From: Njordibacter sp937773555
GTDB taxonomy: Bacteria > Pseudomonadota > Gammaproteobacteria > Pseudomonadales > Balneatricaceae
Length of the DNA stretch: 64,000 bases
NCBI RefSeq assembly: GCF_047730085.1
Contig: NZ_CP159830.1
Coordinates: 2,294,001-2,358,000, forward strand
Direction of reading: 5' to 3'
Positions 7,388 to 15,296 of the stretch are shown in pieces. Every line of letters begins with the position of its first letter. The first letter of the stretch is position 1. Under the pieces are notes generated by a model. The model was not told the origin of the DNA and searched no databases. It saw only the letters and a program-made list of their open reading frames with translations. The position numbers and the translations under genes were made by a program.

Positions 7388-9664
7388 TTACAGTGAACCG
7401 TATTTTTGTCGCAACCGTTGGCGCACAACTTCGGCTAACGTATTAACAATAAAGGTAAAGGCAAACAAAACTAAAGCAGCTAAAAATAATATTCTAAAGT
7501 GAGACCCACCCACTTCTGATTCTGGCATTTCAACCGCAATGTTAGCCGCCAAGGTACGCATACCCTCAAAAATATTCATGTCCATAATAGGGGTGTTACC
7601 TGTGGCCATTAAAACGATCATGGTTTCTCCAACTGCACGCCCCATACCAATCATTACCGCTGAAAAAATACCCGGACTTGCTGTGGGTATCACTACGCGA
7701 GTGAGGGTCTGCCAAGATGTTGCTCCAAGGGCCAAACTACCCTGGCTTAGATGTTTTGGCACACTAAAAATAGCATCTTCAGTAATAGAAAAAATAGTAG
7801 GAATGACAGCAAATCCCATAGCAATGCCTACCACCAGAGCGTTGCGTTGATCGTAATTAATCCCTAAATCTTCGCTCACCCATTGGCGCATATTACCACC
7901 AAATAAACTCGCCTCTAGGCCATCACTAATAGGCATAGACAGCCAAGCCAAACCAAGCACTATAGGAATAATAAGCAACACATCCCAACCTTCAGGAAGC
8001 TGGCACCAAGCTTCTTTAGGCACCTGCGCCCATAGGTATGCAAAAACTAAGGTGCCCAAAGGCACCACTACTAGTAAGGTAAACACGCTCGCCAAATTTG
8101 TTTCTACAAAAGGGGCTAACCACAGGCCAGCCAAAAAACCCAGAATAACTGTGGGTAATGCTTCCATTAACTCAATTAATGGTTTCACTTTACGACGCAT
8201 TGCAGGAGCCATAAAATAAGCCGTATAGATCGCACCACAAATCGCCAAAGGGGTTGCCATCAGCATGGCGTAAAAAGCCGATTTTAAGGTGCCAAAAGCC
8301 AATGGCATAAGACTGTATTTTGGCTCAAAGTCGTTAGATGCGGCTGAGGACTGCCAAATGTACTTAGGGTTTTCATAACCTTCGTACCAAATTTTGTGCC
8401 ACAACGCTTTCCAAGATGTATCTGGATGCTTGTTTTCTACTTTCCAAAAACTCAACTGCCCTGAGTCATTCTCTACCAACATGGCATTCGCGCGAGGCGA
8501 CATAGCCATAAAATGAATGGGCTCTTGCGTGAGCTTTTCCCTATGTACCTGAACTCCCGCAGAGGCACTAAACAATGCCACATTTCCATTGATATCTGCA
8601 GAAGTAAAACTGCGGCGGCGGTGTTCCATAGCCAATATCTGAGCACCTTGTTGTTGTGCAAAATCGCGTATATGCCTCAAAGTCCATTGGTTTTCTTCAT
8701 CTCGCACCATAAACCATTGGCTAATGGCGCCACTTACATCAGCCACAGTTAGGGTTGACCCACCTAGCAGTAACTGAGCATCACTTAGCGCATAATTAGA
8801 CAGTTTATGCACCGCATGTAAACGTGGTTTTTCTAGGTTACGCAGATCCAAAATCGTTAAGTTAGCATCCTGATCAATGGCCATTAACCAACGTTGATCA
8901 GGGGAAAGTAGTAGCTTAAATGGCATAGAGCTCAAAGCAGGTAACTCATATACTTCCTCACTCACTTCCAGAATTTCGGTAATAAAGTTTTGCTCTTTGC
9001 TTAATTTAATCAATGACAGTTGGCGATTAGCATTTGCTGCCACAATGATGAGAGCCTCTTCTGCATCCCTAATTGCCAACACCATAGGTTCACCAAAGCC
9101 TGCAGGCAGATCAATGGCTTTTTTGCCATAGGGATAAAGCAAACTTGGGGTGATTAGGCGTTCATCATTAGGATATGTGATGTCGTAGTCTGGCTTTGCC
9201 ACTAGAATTTCGCCCTGTTTGCTGGCTACCACAAATAATCGACTAACATTGCTATTTAACGCAAACGCACTAATTGTGCCCGGCTCACTAAAGGCTAGTT
9301 TATCAGTAGCCTTTATGCGCCCATCTTCAGTGGCAAAAAAATAGACACCAGCGTCACTAGATAGTTTAAAGCCCACCTCATTTTGCTCCTCAACACCTAA
9401 ATGCAAGCTAGGTAAGCTTGGGCCCACGCTATAGGTGCTGTACTGCTCGTTCCATGGGCTAATGCTAGCCCCCTTAAATAAGGGGACTACCTCATAAGTC
9501 AGGTACACAAAAATGAGCAGAATAGCCACGATGACGCTCATACCCCCTATGCCAACAAACATAGTAGTAAGGCGGTCTTTCATAGCCCTTAGCTTACGGT
9601 ATCGTCGTAAGGCTGGGGTGTTAAAGTCTAGTTTTGGAGCAATTATAGATGTCTTTTCATTCAT
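7388..9664 (-). CDS. pstC: Phosphate ABC transporter permease PstC (long form)
   Basis: Second permease of PstSCAB, about 758 residues, against about 320 in E. coli. After a cytoplasmic N terminus and TM1 (about 35-60) comes an extracytoplasmic domain of roughly 350-390 residues. It has repeated beta-strand blocks and short DxxG/SPDQRW-like turns resembling a WD40/propeller fold. The core permease follows, with the loop SLALGATSWQTLTRVVIPTASPGI. This matches the known long PstC of pseudomonads (DUF3708-type domain). The frame is open to a TTG at 9697, but that codon lies within a Pho box; the ATG at 9664 is the better start. It has no Shine-Dalgarno and lies just after a predicted -10, so the mRNA from this promoter may be nearly leaderless. 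Confidence 0.94.
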   Translation of the reverse strand: MNEKTSIIAPKLDFNTPALRRYRKLRAMKDRLTTMFVGIGGMSVIVAILLIFVYLTYEVVPLFKGASISPWNEQYSTYSVGPSLPSLHLGVEEQNEVGFKLSSDAGVYFFATEDGRIKATDKLAFSEPGTISAFALNSNVSRLFVVASKQGEILVAKPDYDITYPNDERLITPSLLYPYGKKAIDLPAGFGEPMVLAIRDAEEALIIVAANANRQLSLIKLSKEQNFITEILEVSEEVYELPALSSMPFKLLLSPDQRWLMAIDQDANLTILDLRNLEKPRLHAVHKLSNYALSDAQLLLGGSTLTVADVSGAISQWFMVRDEENQWTLRHIRDFAQQQGAQILAMEHRRRSFTSADINGNVALFSASAGVQVHREKLTQEPIHFMAMSPRANAMLVENDSGQLSFWKVENKHPDTSWKALWHKIWYEGYENPKYIWQSSAASNDFEPKYSLMPLAFGTLKSAFYAMLMATPLAICGAIYTAYFMAPAMRRKVKPLIELMEALPTVILGFLAGLWLAPFVETNLASVFTLLVVVPLGTLVFAYLWAQVPKEAWCQLPEGWDVLLIIPIVLGLAWLSMPISDGLEASLFGGNMRQWVSEDLGINYDQRNALVVGIAMGFAVIPTIFSITEDAIFSVPKHLSQGSLALGATSWQTLTRVVIPTASPGIFSAVMIGMGRAVGETMIVLMATGNTPIMDMNIFEGMRTLAANIAVEMPESEVGGSHFRILFLAALVLFAFTFIVNTLAEVVRQRLRQKYGSL

Positions 9665-9687
9665 GCTGGCTAGTCTAATGGGCCTAT

Positions 9688-9705
9688 ATGACAGCAATAT
9701 GACAA
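9688..9705 (-). promoter_or_regulatory. Pho box upstream of pstC
   Basis: Read on the minus strand: TTGTCATATTGCTGTCAT, two TGTCA repeats 11 bp apart, matching the PhoB consensus CTGTCAT-N4-CTGTCAT at nearly every defined position. Ten nt downstream is TAGACT (9672-9677), a fair -10. A palindrome (ATGACAAGCTTGTCAT, 9699-9714) extends a third TGTCA in inverted orientation. This gives pstC its own PhoB-dependent promoter downstream of the pstS terminator. Confidence 0.85.
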
Positions 9706-9730
9706 GCTTGTCATATTAGCGTAAATCTAT

Positions 9731-9778
9731 TTTTTAACAGGCATTAAAAAGGGCCTGCTCTTTGCTGAGCAGGCCCTT
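9731..9778 (-). terminator. Rho-independent terminator after pstS
   Basis: A 12-bp perfect stem (AAGGGCCTGCTC, 9749-9760, pairing with 9767-9778) with a 6-nt loop, followed on the minus strand by a short U-rich run. It lies between pstS and pstC. Such a hairpin usually lets the binding-protein mRNA accumulate above that of the membrane subunits. Confidence 0.85.
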
Positions 9779-9813
9779 GTGGCTCTCACTTATATAACAA
9801 CCTAACGTTGAGG

Positions 9814-10788
9814 TTAGTTTAATCCAAGCTCATTAAGGTACTTTTCTACCACCTTAAGGGGTAGTGGGATATAACCATCTTTCACCACAACCTCTTGGCC
9901 AGCCTTAGACATGACAAGCTTAACAAACTCGCGTTCTAGCGGAGATAGGCCATAGTTAGGTGCTTTATTAACATATACGTATAGAAAGCGAGATAGTGGG
10001 TAAGTGCCATTCACTGCGTTAGCAGGCGTCGCTGCAACATAATCAGGGCCCTTTTTAGATATAGGGATGGCACGAACAGATGAGGTTTTATAGCCTATAC
10101 CAGAATAGCCTATGCCATTTAATGATGTTGCCACTGACTGAACGACTGAAGCCGAACCTGGCTGTTCGTTCACAGAACTTTTGTAGTCCCCTTTGCAAAG
10201 TGCTTTTTTCTTAAAGTAACCATAGGTGCCAGATACAGAATTGCGTCCATAAATTTGAATGTCTTGGTTACCTAGAGCACCCATAACACCCACCTGTTTC
10301 CATTTTACGATGTCTGCTTCGCCACCACATTTTCGGGTTGCAGAAAAAATAGCATCAACATCGGCAATCTGCATCCCTTGAACCGGGTTATCTTTGTTAA
10401 CAAACACAGCTAAAGCATCTATAGCAACCGGAATAGCTGTAGGTTTATAACCATACTTGGCCTCAAAGGCCTGTAGCTCATTATCCTTCATCTTGCGGCT
10501 CATAGGCCCCAAATTAGAGGTGCCTTCAGTTAACCCTGGAGGCGCAGTAGAGGAGCCAGCGGCCTGAATCTGGATATTAACATTAGGGTAGTTACGCTTA
10601 AACTCTTCCGCCCAAAGAGTCATTAGGTTGGCAAGGGTGTCAGAACCCACGGAAGATAAGTTCCCTGATACTCCGCTAACTCTTTTATAAGTTGGCAGGT
10701 TGGGATCTAACAAGTCAGATGCAAGCGCGGTAACTGAAAGGGTGCTAGCAACTAACGTTAGGGCAGTTAAAAACTTCTTGGCTTTCAT
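9814..10788 (-). CDS. pstS: Phosphate-binding protein PstS
   Basis: Periplasmic high-affinity phosphate receptor, 324 residues, delivering phosphate to PstCAB. It has a Sec signal peptide (about 1-23: Lys-rich start, hydrophobic core, cleavage near ALA-SD). Phosphate-contact loops are visible: SVGSDTLANL, QAAGSSTAPPG, LGPMSRKMKD and GRNSVSGTYGYF. It belongs to the PstS-like PBP group with a CKGDYK segment seen in pseudomonads. The ATG at 10788 has TAGGAG 7 nt upstream. A Pho box and -10 lie 40-75 bp upstream, and a strong terminator follows. First gene of the regulon. Confidence 0.97.
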   Translation of the reverse strand: MKAKKFLTALTLVASTLSVTALASDLLDPNLPTYKRVSGVSGNLSSVGSDTLANLMTLWAEEFKRNYPNVNIQIQAAGSSTAPPGLTEGTSNLGPMSRKMKDNELQAFEAKYGYKPTAIPVAIDALAVFVNKDNPVQGMQIADVDAIFSATRKCGGEADIVKWKQVGVMGALGNQDIQIYGRNSVSGTYGYFKKKALCKGDYKSSVNEQPGSASVVQSVATSLNGIGYSGIGYKTSSVRAIPISKKGPDYVAATPANAVNGTYPLSRFLYVYVNKAPNYGLSPLEREFVKLVMSKAGQEVVVKDGYIPLPLKVVEKYLNELGLN

Positions 10789-10829
10789 AGTTTACTCCTA
10801 AGATTTAAATACAGTTCGAATTAGGGGCT

Positions 10830-10863
10830 ATTCTAGAAGCAGAATGTGACAAGCAGATGACAC
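10830..10863 (-). promoter_or_regulatory. PhoB-dependent promoter of pstS (Pho box and -10)
   Basis: On the minus strand, GTGTCATCTGCTTGTCAC (10846-10863) contains two TGTCA repeats 11 bp apart, a good Pho box. TAGAAT (10830-10835) follows after exactly 10 nt. The same 10-nt spacing and a near-identical -10 (TAGACT) occur at the pstC Pho box, so the two sites support each other. Confidence 0.87.
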
Positions 10864-11205
10864 ATAACATAATGTTAGCGTTAACCACAGGGCTGAGGCG
10901 TAGGTTGGCCTACCTTAACTGTCATAATAAGGCCTAAGGTGCCTTGGTGCCATGGCGCATTAACCACATCGGGCATAATAGTGTCAGCTGCTTTAATGCA
11001 AACTGAGATCAACAATCACAGCCTGGTCCCCATAAGTAATCACCAGTTATTTGGCTATGGGTATATTATTACCCCACACTCATCTCACCCACAGGTACAT
11101 TTTCCAATGCAGTGGTTACAAACTTATGGAGACTCACTTTAACTAGTGATATCAGTGAAAAAACTAGCTATAGTGAGCGATCATTTTTTCACCATAGTTT
11201 GTCAT
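10864..11205. other. Intergenic region between pstS and an EamA gene
   Basis: About 340 bp with no convincing gene. A 67-codon open frame at 10939-11142 has no ribosome-binding site, low-complexity His/Gln content and no family resemblance. One isolated half Pho box (CTGTCAT, 10919-10925) is present without a partner. Probably promoter DNA for the divergent pstS and EamA genes. Confidence 0.5.
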
Positions 11206-12081
11206 ATGCCTAGCAAGTCAGAAAATATCACCGGCATGTTATTCATGACCCTATCCATGGCGTCATTCACTCTAGCCGACCTAACCTTAAAATGGGCTTG
11301 TGAAATCCTTCCTACGGGGCAGGTCATGTTTATTTTGGGCTTGGGTTGCTGTGGTCTGTTTTGGTCTATCGCAAAACGGAAGCACGAAAAGGTGTTAACT
11401 CGTCAATTTTTTATGCCCGCGGTGTTACTGAGAACAGTGGGTGAAGGCGTTGCGGTGATATTCATTTTTCTAGCTCTCATCCACTCGGCGTTTACTTCCG
11501 TAGCTGCTATTTTACAAACCCTGCCGTTATTAATGACTTTAATTTCATTTGTATTTTTAGGCGAAAAAGTGGGTATACATCGCCTTTTAGCGGTGATCAT
11601 TGGGTTTACTGGGGTATTACTTATCATTCGGCCTGGTGCAGACAGCTTTGATGTATTTTCCCTTTACGCAGTACTGGCAGTCATCGGTATGGCTATGCGC
11701 GATGTAGGTTCACGCTTATCGCCAGTCACTATTTCTGCTTCTATGCTGGCACTCTATGGCTCTATGACGTTTGTGCTTATTGGCTTAGTTATGATGTGGT
11801 TTGGAGGAGTGAAAGCACCTTCGATAGAGGCTAGTGGTTATCTGATAGGTATGATTTTATTTGCTTCCAGTGGCAGCTATTACGCCACTAAAGCGATGCG
11901 CTCTGGAGAAATCTCAATTATTAGTCCATTACGTTACACGCGATTATTATTTGGCATGATGGTAGGCGTATTTATTCTTAATGAAAAAGTAGACCAATAT
12001 ATGCTTTTGGGTTCAGCCATTGTGGTTACCGCAGGGCTTTATGTTTTGTTTAGAGAACAACTCCATAGAAGACAAGGGTAG
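11206..12081 (+). CDS. EamA/DMT-superfamily transporter 1
   Basis: Inner-membrane drug/metabolite transporter, about 291 residues, made of two EamA repeats (about ten TM helices). Seen: the first repeat with FTSVAAILQTLPLLMTLISFVFLGEKVG and a GVLLIIRPG turn, and the second with SGEISIISPLRYTRLLFGMMVGVFILNEKV. Members export amino acids, metabolites or purines; substrate cannot be read from sequence. The frame is open to a GTG at 11146, but the extra 20 residues look unlike a DMT N terminus, so I prefer the ATG at 11206; neither has a clear Shine-Dalgarno. Followed by a second EamA gene on the same strand 138 bp later. Confidence 0.85.
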   Translation: MPSKSENITGMLFMTLSMASFTLADLTLKWACEILPTGQVMFILGLGCCGLFWSIAKRKHEKVLTRQFFMPAVLLRTVGEGVAVIFIFLALIHSAFTSVAAILQTLPLLMTLISFVFLGEKVGIHRLLAVIIGFTGVLLIIRPGADSFDVFSLYAVLAVIGMAMRDVGSRLSPVTISASMLALYGSMTFVLIGLVMMWFGGVKAPSIEASGYLIGMILFASSGSYYATKAMRSGEISIISPLRYTRLLFGMMVGVFILNEKVDQYMLLGSAIVVTAGLYVLFREQLHRRQG

Positions 12082-12219
12082 TTAATTATATTGTGACGCC
12101 AAAATTCATCGTTTTTAACTATCTAAAACCCTAAAAACCCACACTAACGCGATCGCAGCAAACGAGTTAAAAAGATTGTAATATAAGGCCACCAGCCAAA
12201 ATAGGGCTTACCTATAGCA

Positions 12220-13110
12220 ATGCACTACCACCGCACACTAGTGTCAGACCTTCACAAAGGCGCCCTGCTCATTCTCTTGTCTGAGCTGGCATTAGTACTA
12301 ACAGGGGTGATGATTCACGAACTTGCTAAACAGGTACCCATAGAAGTACTGGTGTTGGCTCGCAACGCCATAGGTTTATCATTCTTTGTACCTTGGTTAT
12401 TGCGCAATGGGAGGCGTTCCATAGCCACGACGCAGTTGCCACTGCACTTAGTGCGGTCCCTTGTTGGAATCGCAGCCATGTACTGCCTGTTTTATTCTTG
12501 GGCACATTTACCCCTAGCCCAAGCAGCCCTGCTTAAACAAACAGCGCCTTTATTTATTCCTATTGTGGGGTTTATTTGGCTTAAAGAACGTATTACTGGT
12601 TGGACAGTGATGGCTATTTTAGTGGGTTTTATTGGCATTTGGGTCGTTCTTAACCCCGAAGGTCATACTCAAGTACCCTGGGTAGCTTTACTAGCTATTT
12701 TTGGCGCCTCATTAGGAGCCACCGCTAAAGTAGTGGTACGCAAACTAACACTAACCCAAAGCAGCATCTTAATTGTGTTTTATCTTTCCTTATTTAATAC
12801 CTTATTTTCCTTAATACCTGCTTTATTGGCTTGGGACACCCCTAGCCTTTGGTTATTAATGGGTATGGTATTAATGGCAGGTTTTGCTACTCTGGCACAG
12901 CTACTTTTGAGCAAGGGTTACCGATACGCAGCTGCAGGAGAACTGGGAAGCTTTACCTATGGTTCTGTAATTTTTGCTGGTTTACTAGGTTGGCTTTTAT
13001 GGGATGAGCTGATTACTTTTGAGGCGATGTTCGGTATGGCTCTGGTAGTCGTTTCTGGCGTGATCGTGGTGTTAGGATCGATTAAGGAAAACGTATCAAA
13101 AAAATTGTAA
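12220..13110 (+). CDS. EamA/DMT-superfamily transporter 2
   Basis: Ten-TM DMT transporter, 296 residues. Repeat 1 contains LPLAQAALLKQTAPLFIPIVGF and WLKERITGW, with the GIWVVLNP turn. Repeat 2 contains AAAGELGSFTYGSVIFAGLLGWLLWDELI and ends in a short basic tail. It resembles the RhaT/EamA group of small-molecule exporters. It shares little sequence with the preceding EamA gene beyond the fold, so this is not a recent tandem duplication. It ends convergent with the BKACE gene, 27 bp away. Substrate unknown. Confidence 0.85.
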   Translation: MHYHRTLVSDLHKGALLILLSELALVLTGVMIHELAKQVPIEVLVLARNAIGLSFFVPWLLRNGRRSIATTQLPLHLVRSLVGIAAMYCLFYSWAHLPLAQAALLKQTAPLFIPIVGFIWLKERITGWTVMAILVGFIGIWVVLNPEGHTQVPWVALLAIFGASLGATAKVVVRKLTLTQSSILIVFYLSLFNTLFSLIPALLAWDTPSLWLLMGMVLMAGFATLAQLLLSKGYRYAAAGELGSFTYGSVIFAGLLGWLLWDELITFEAMFGMALVVVSGVIVVLGSIKENVSKKL

Positions 13111-13137
13111 GCTTTACTAAACTATAGTTGCACTTAA

Positions 13138-13959
13138 TTAGTTCCTCACCCCTAGGATTAGCTTAGCTTCATGTGCACTGGCTAAGGGCCGGCCCTGACT
13201 TTGGGCGTAGCTAACCACTTGAGCCACTAAGGTATGGTTATTGGCAGCAAGTTCACCTGAAGGTAGCCACAAATTATTTTCGAATCCAACCCTAGCATGG
13301 CCACCAAAATCGATCGCGTTGGTAATGCAGGAATGTTCGTTTTGACCAAAAGCGCAAGCAAACCACGTACGACGTTTTTCAGCTTCCATGAACTCATTTA
13401 AGTCTGAAGGCTGGGCCTGTAAGTTTTCTCGGTAACGGCCAAGTACGTAGAGGACACAAGCTGTTTTTTCAGGCAATACACCTGCATGTTGTAGTTCATT
13501 TAAATGGTTTAAGTCTGCAGCATCGTAAAGAATAATCTGCAACTGCACCTGAGCCTCCTCAGCCCAGCTAAAAAAGTGTTTCGCCACAGTCTCACTGGCA
13601 AAGGTTGGAACCAACTCACGCAACGCAACACTGGCCATTTTAGGCCGCAGTTTGGTCACTAGGTCTATTTGTTGCTGAGTACTGTATTGCCCCACCGCTT
13701 CAGTAGTAATTTGTACTAGCATATCTGGCACTTGGTGTGCCATTTCAGCTAACAATTCTTGGTAAATGCCCACATCTAAGCTGTGTTTTCCTTGCTTATC
13801 ACGAATATGGGCATGCAATATACACGCTCCTACTTGCTGGCAAGCTAATGCTGCATTGACCGTTTGCTCAATAGTCAATGGTAAATGAGGGTGATCCCGG
13901 TTATTGCGTCTTGCGCCATTGGGTGCCACCATAACCATCAAGGGCAATTGCTTACTCAA
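13138..13959 (-). CDS. BKACE family beta-keto acid cleavage enzyme (formerly DUF849)
   Basis: TIM-barrel Zn enzyme, 273 residues, of the family typified by 3-keto-5-aminohexanoate cleavage enzyme (Kce). Family members condense a beta-keto acid with acetyl-CoA and release acetoacetate plus a new CoA ester. Seen: the Zn-binding HAHIRD motif (about residues 49-54), the ITTEA strand, and GGHARVGFENNLW carrying the Arg/Glu of the active site. Substrate specificity varies widely across the family. The start appears to be a TTG overlapping the upstream aminotransferase stop by 4 bp (TTGA), with GAGGT 10 nt upstream; this length fits the family N terminus better than the ATG at 13938. Tight coupling to an aminotransferase suggests that enzyme makes its keto-acid substrate. 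Confidence 0.88.
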   Translation of the reverse strand: MSKQLPLMVMVAPNGARRNNRDHPHLPLTIEQTVNAALACQQVGACILHAHIRDKQGKHSLDVGIYQELLAEMAHQVPDMLVQITTEAVGQYSTQQQIDLVTKLRPKMASVALRELVPTFASETVAKHFFSWAEEAQVQLQIILYDAADLNHLNELQHAGVLPEKTACVLYVLGRYRENLQAQPSDLNEFMEAEKRRTWFACAFGQNEHSCITNAIDFGGHARVGFENNLWLPSGELAANNHTLVAQVVSYAQSQGRPLASAHEAKLILGVRN

Positions 13960-15296
13960 TTGGCTAATACCTCGTTAATTGACTGCCCTAGCTTGGCTAC
14001 TAGTTCGTCTATTTGGGGTTCACTAATAATAAAAGGTGGGGCCAAAAGAATATGGTCGCCTTGCACACCATCAATCGTGCCCGCCATAGGGTAACAAACT
14101 AATCCAGCCTCAAAAGCGGCCTTTTTGATTTTCCCCGCAGTACCTAGGCTTGGCAGCAGAGGCGCTTTAGTAGAACGATCTGAAACCAATTCTATGCCCT
14201 GAAATAAACCAAGGCCGCGAATATCACCCACATTAGGATGCCCTTCAAACATATCACCTAATGCACCATGCAAATACTCTCCACGCCTTACTACTTGATC
14301 TAGTAGACCCTCATTCAGTATTTTGTGGGTCACGGCCAATGCTGCTGCACAGGCGATGGGGTGACCCATGTAGGTATAACCATGTTGGAATAAACCACTG
14401 CCTTGGGCTACAGCTTGATATATTTTATCACTAGCGAGCATGGCCCCAATAGGCTGATACCCAGCACCTAAACCCTTGGCCAAACACAAGAGATCTGGGA
14501 CTACACCATCATGCTCACAGGCAAATAACTTACCGATACGGCCCATGCCACACATAACCTCGTCTAAGATCAATAGCACACCATATTGATCACATATTTC
14601 TCGGATGCGGGTAAAATAACCCGCTACGGCAGGCACCGCACCCATAGTGGCTCCCACAACAGGCTCTGCTACAAAGGCCATGACGTTCCCGGCCCCAATG
14701 GTTAAAATTTCTTGCTCTAACTCGTTGGCAACTCGCAAGCCATATTCAAGCTCTGTTTCACCCTGCTGCTGATCACGATAAGCATAGCAGGGAGCAATGT
14801 GGCTTACTTCCACTAACAAAGGGATAAAGGGTTGCCTGCGCCATTGATTACCACCCACGGCCAGAGCACCCAAGGTATTACCATGGTAACTCTGTCGCCT
14901 AGCAATCACTCGGCTACGCTTAGGCTGGCCAACCTCTAAAAAGTATTGCCGAGCAAGTTTTAAAGCAGATTCCACCGCCTCTGACCCGCCCGAGACAAGA
15001 TACACTCGTTCCAAACCAGCTGGAGCATGCTGTATTAATAGTTGCGCCAGTTGCTCCGCAGGTTCTGAGGTAAAAAAACCAGTGTGGGCAAAAGCCATCT
15101 GATCTATTTGGGCTTTCATTGCATGGTTAACGTCCAAGTCGCCATGACCCAAACACGATACTGCAGCGCCACCCGAACCATCTAAATACTGTTTGCCCTG
15201 ATGGTCTGTAATGTAACAGCCTTGACCGCTCACAGCTGTGGGGTTGTGCGCATGGCAGTGCCGATGAAAAACCTGACTTGATGTTGATTTAAGCAC
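13956..15296 (-). CDS. Class III (omega) aminotransferase
   Basis: PLP-dependent fold-type I aminotransferase of subgroup III, about 446 residues. The PLP-binding GGSEAVESALKLARQ segment, the Asp of ILDEVMCGMGR and the Schiff-base Lys in CLAKGLGAGYQPIGAM (near residue 275) are all present. The family moves amino groups from beta-, gamma- or omega-amino acids or amines to pyruvate or 2-oxoglutarate; the exact substrate is unknown. I choose the GTG at 15296 because AGAGGTG lies 6 nt upstream. This overlaps the TRAP permease stop by a few bases. The gene overlaps the BKACE gene downstream, so TRAP uptake, transamination and BKACE cleavage look like one transcription unit. Confidence 0.88.
   Translation of the reverse strand: MLKSTSSQVFHRHCHAHNPTAVSGQGCYITDHQGKQYLDGSGGAAVSCLGHGDLDVNHAMKAQIDQMAFAHTGFFTSEPAEQLAQLLIQHAPAGLERVYLVSGGSEAVESALKLARQYFLEVGQPKRSRVIARRQSYHGNTLGALAVGGNQWRRQPFIPLLVEVSHIAPCYAYRDQQQGETELEYGLRVANELEQEILTIGAGNVMAFVAEPVVGATMGAVPAVAGYFTRIREICDQYGVLLILDEVMCGMGRIGKLFACEHDGVVPDLLCLAKGLGAGYQPIGAMLASDKIYQAVAQGSGLFQHGYTYMGHPIACAAALAVTHKILNEGLLDQVVRRGEYLHGALGDMFEGHPNVGDIRGLGLFQGIELVSDRSTKAPLLPSLGTAGKIKKAAFEAGLVCYPMAGTIDGVQGDHILLAPPFIISEPQIDELVAKLGQSINEVLAN

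Noticed and set aside
10919..10925. Isolated CTGTCAT half Pho box
   Set aside because: No second repeat at 11-bp spacing, so PhoB binding is unlikely.
10939..11142. 67-codon frame between pstS and the EamA gene
   Set aside because: No Shine-Dalgarno, no recognisable domain, and unusual His/Gln/Ser composition.
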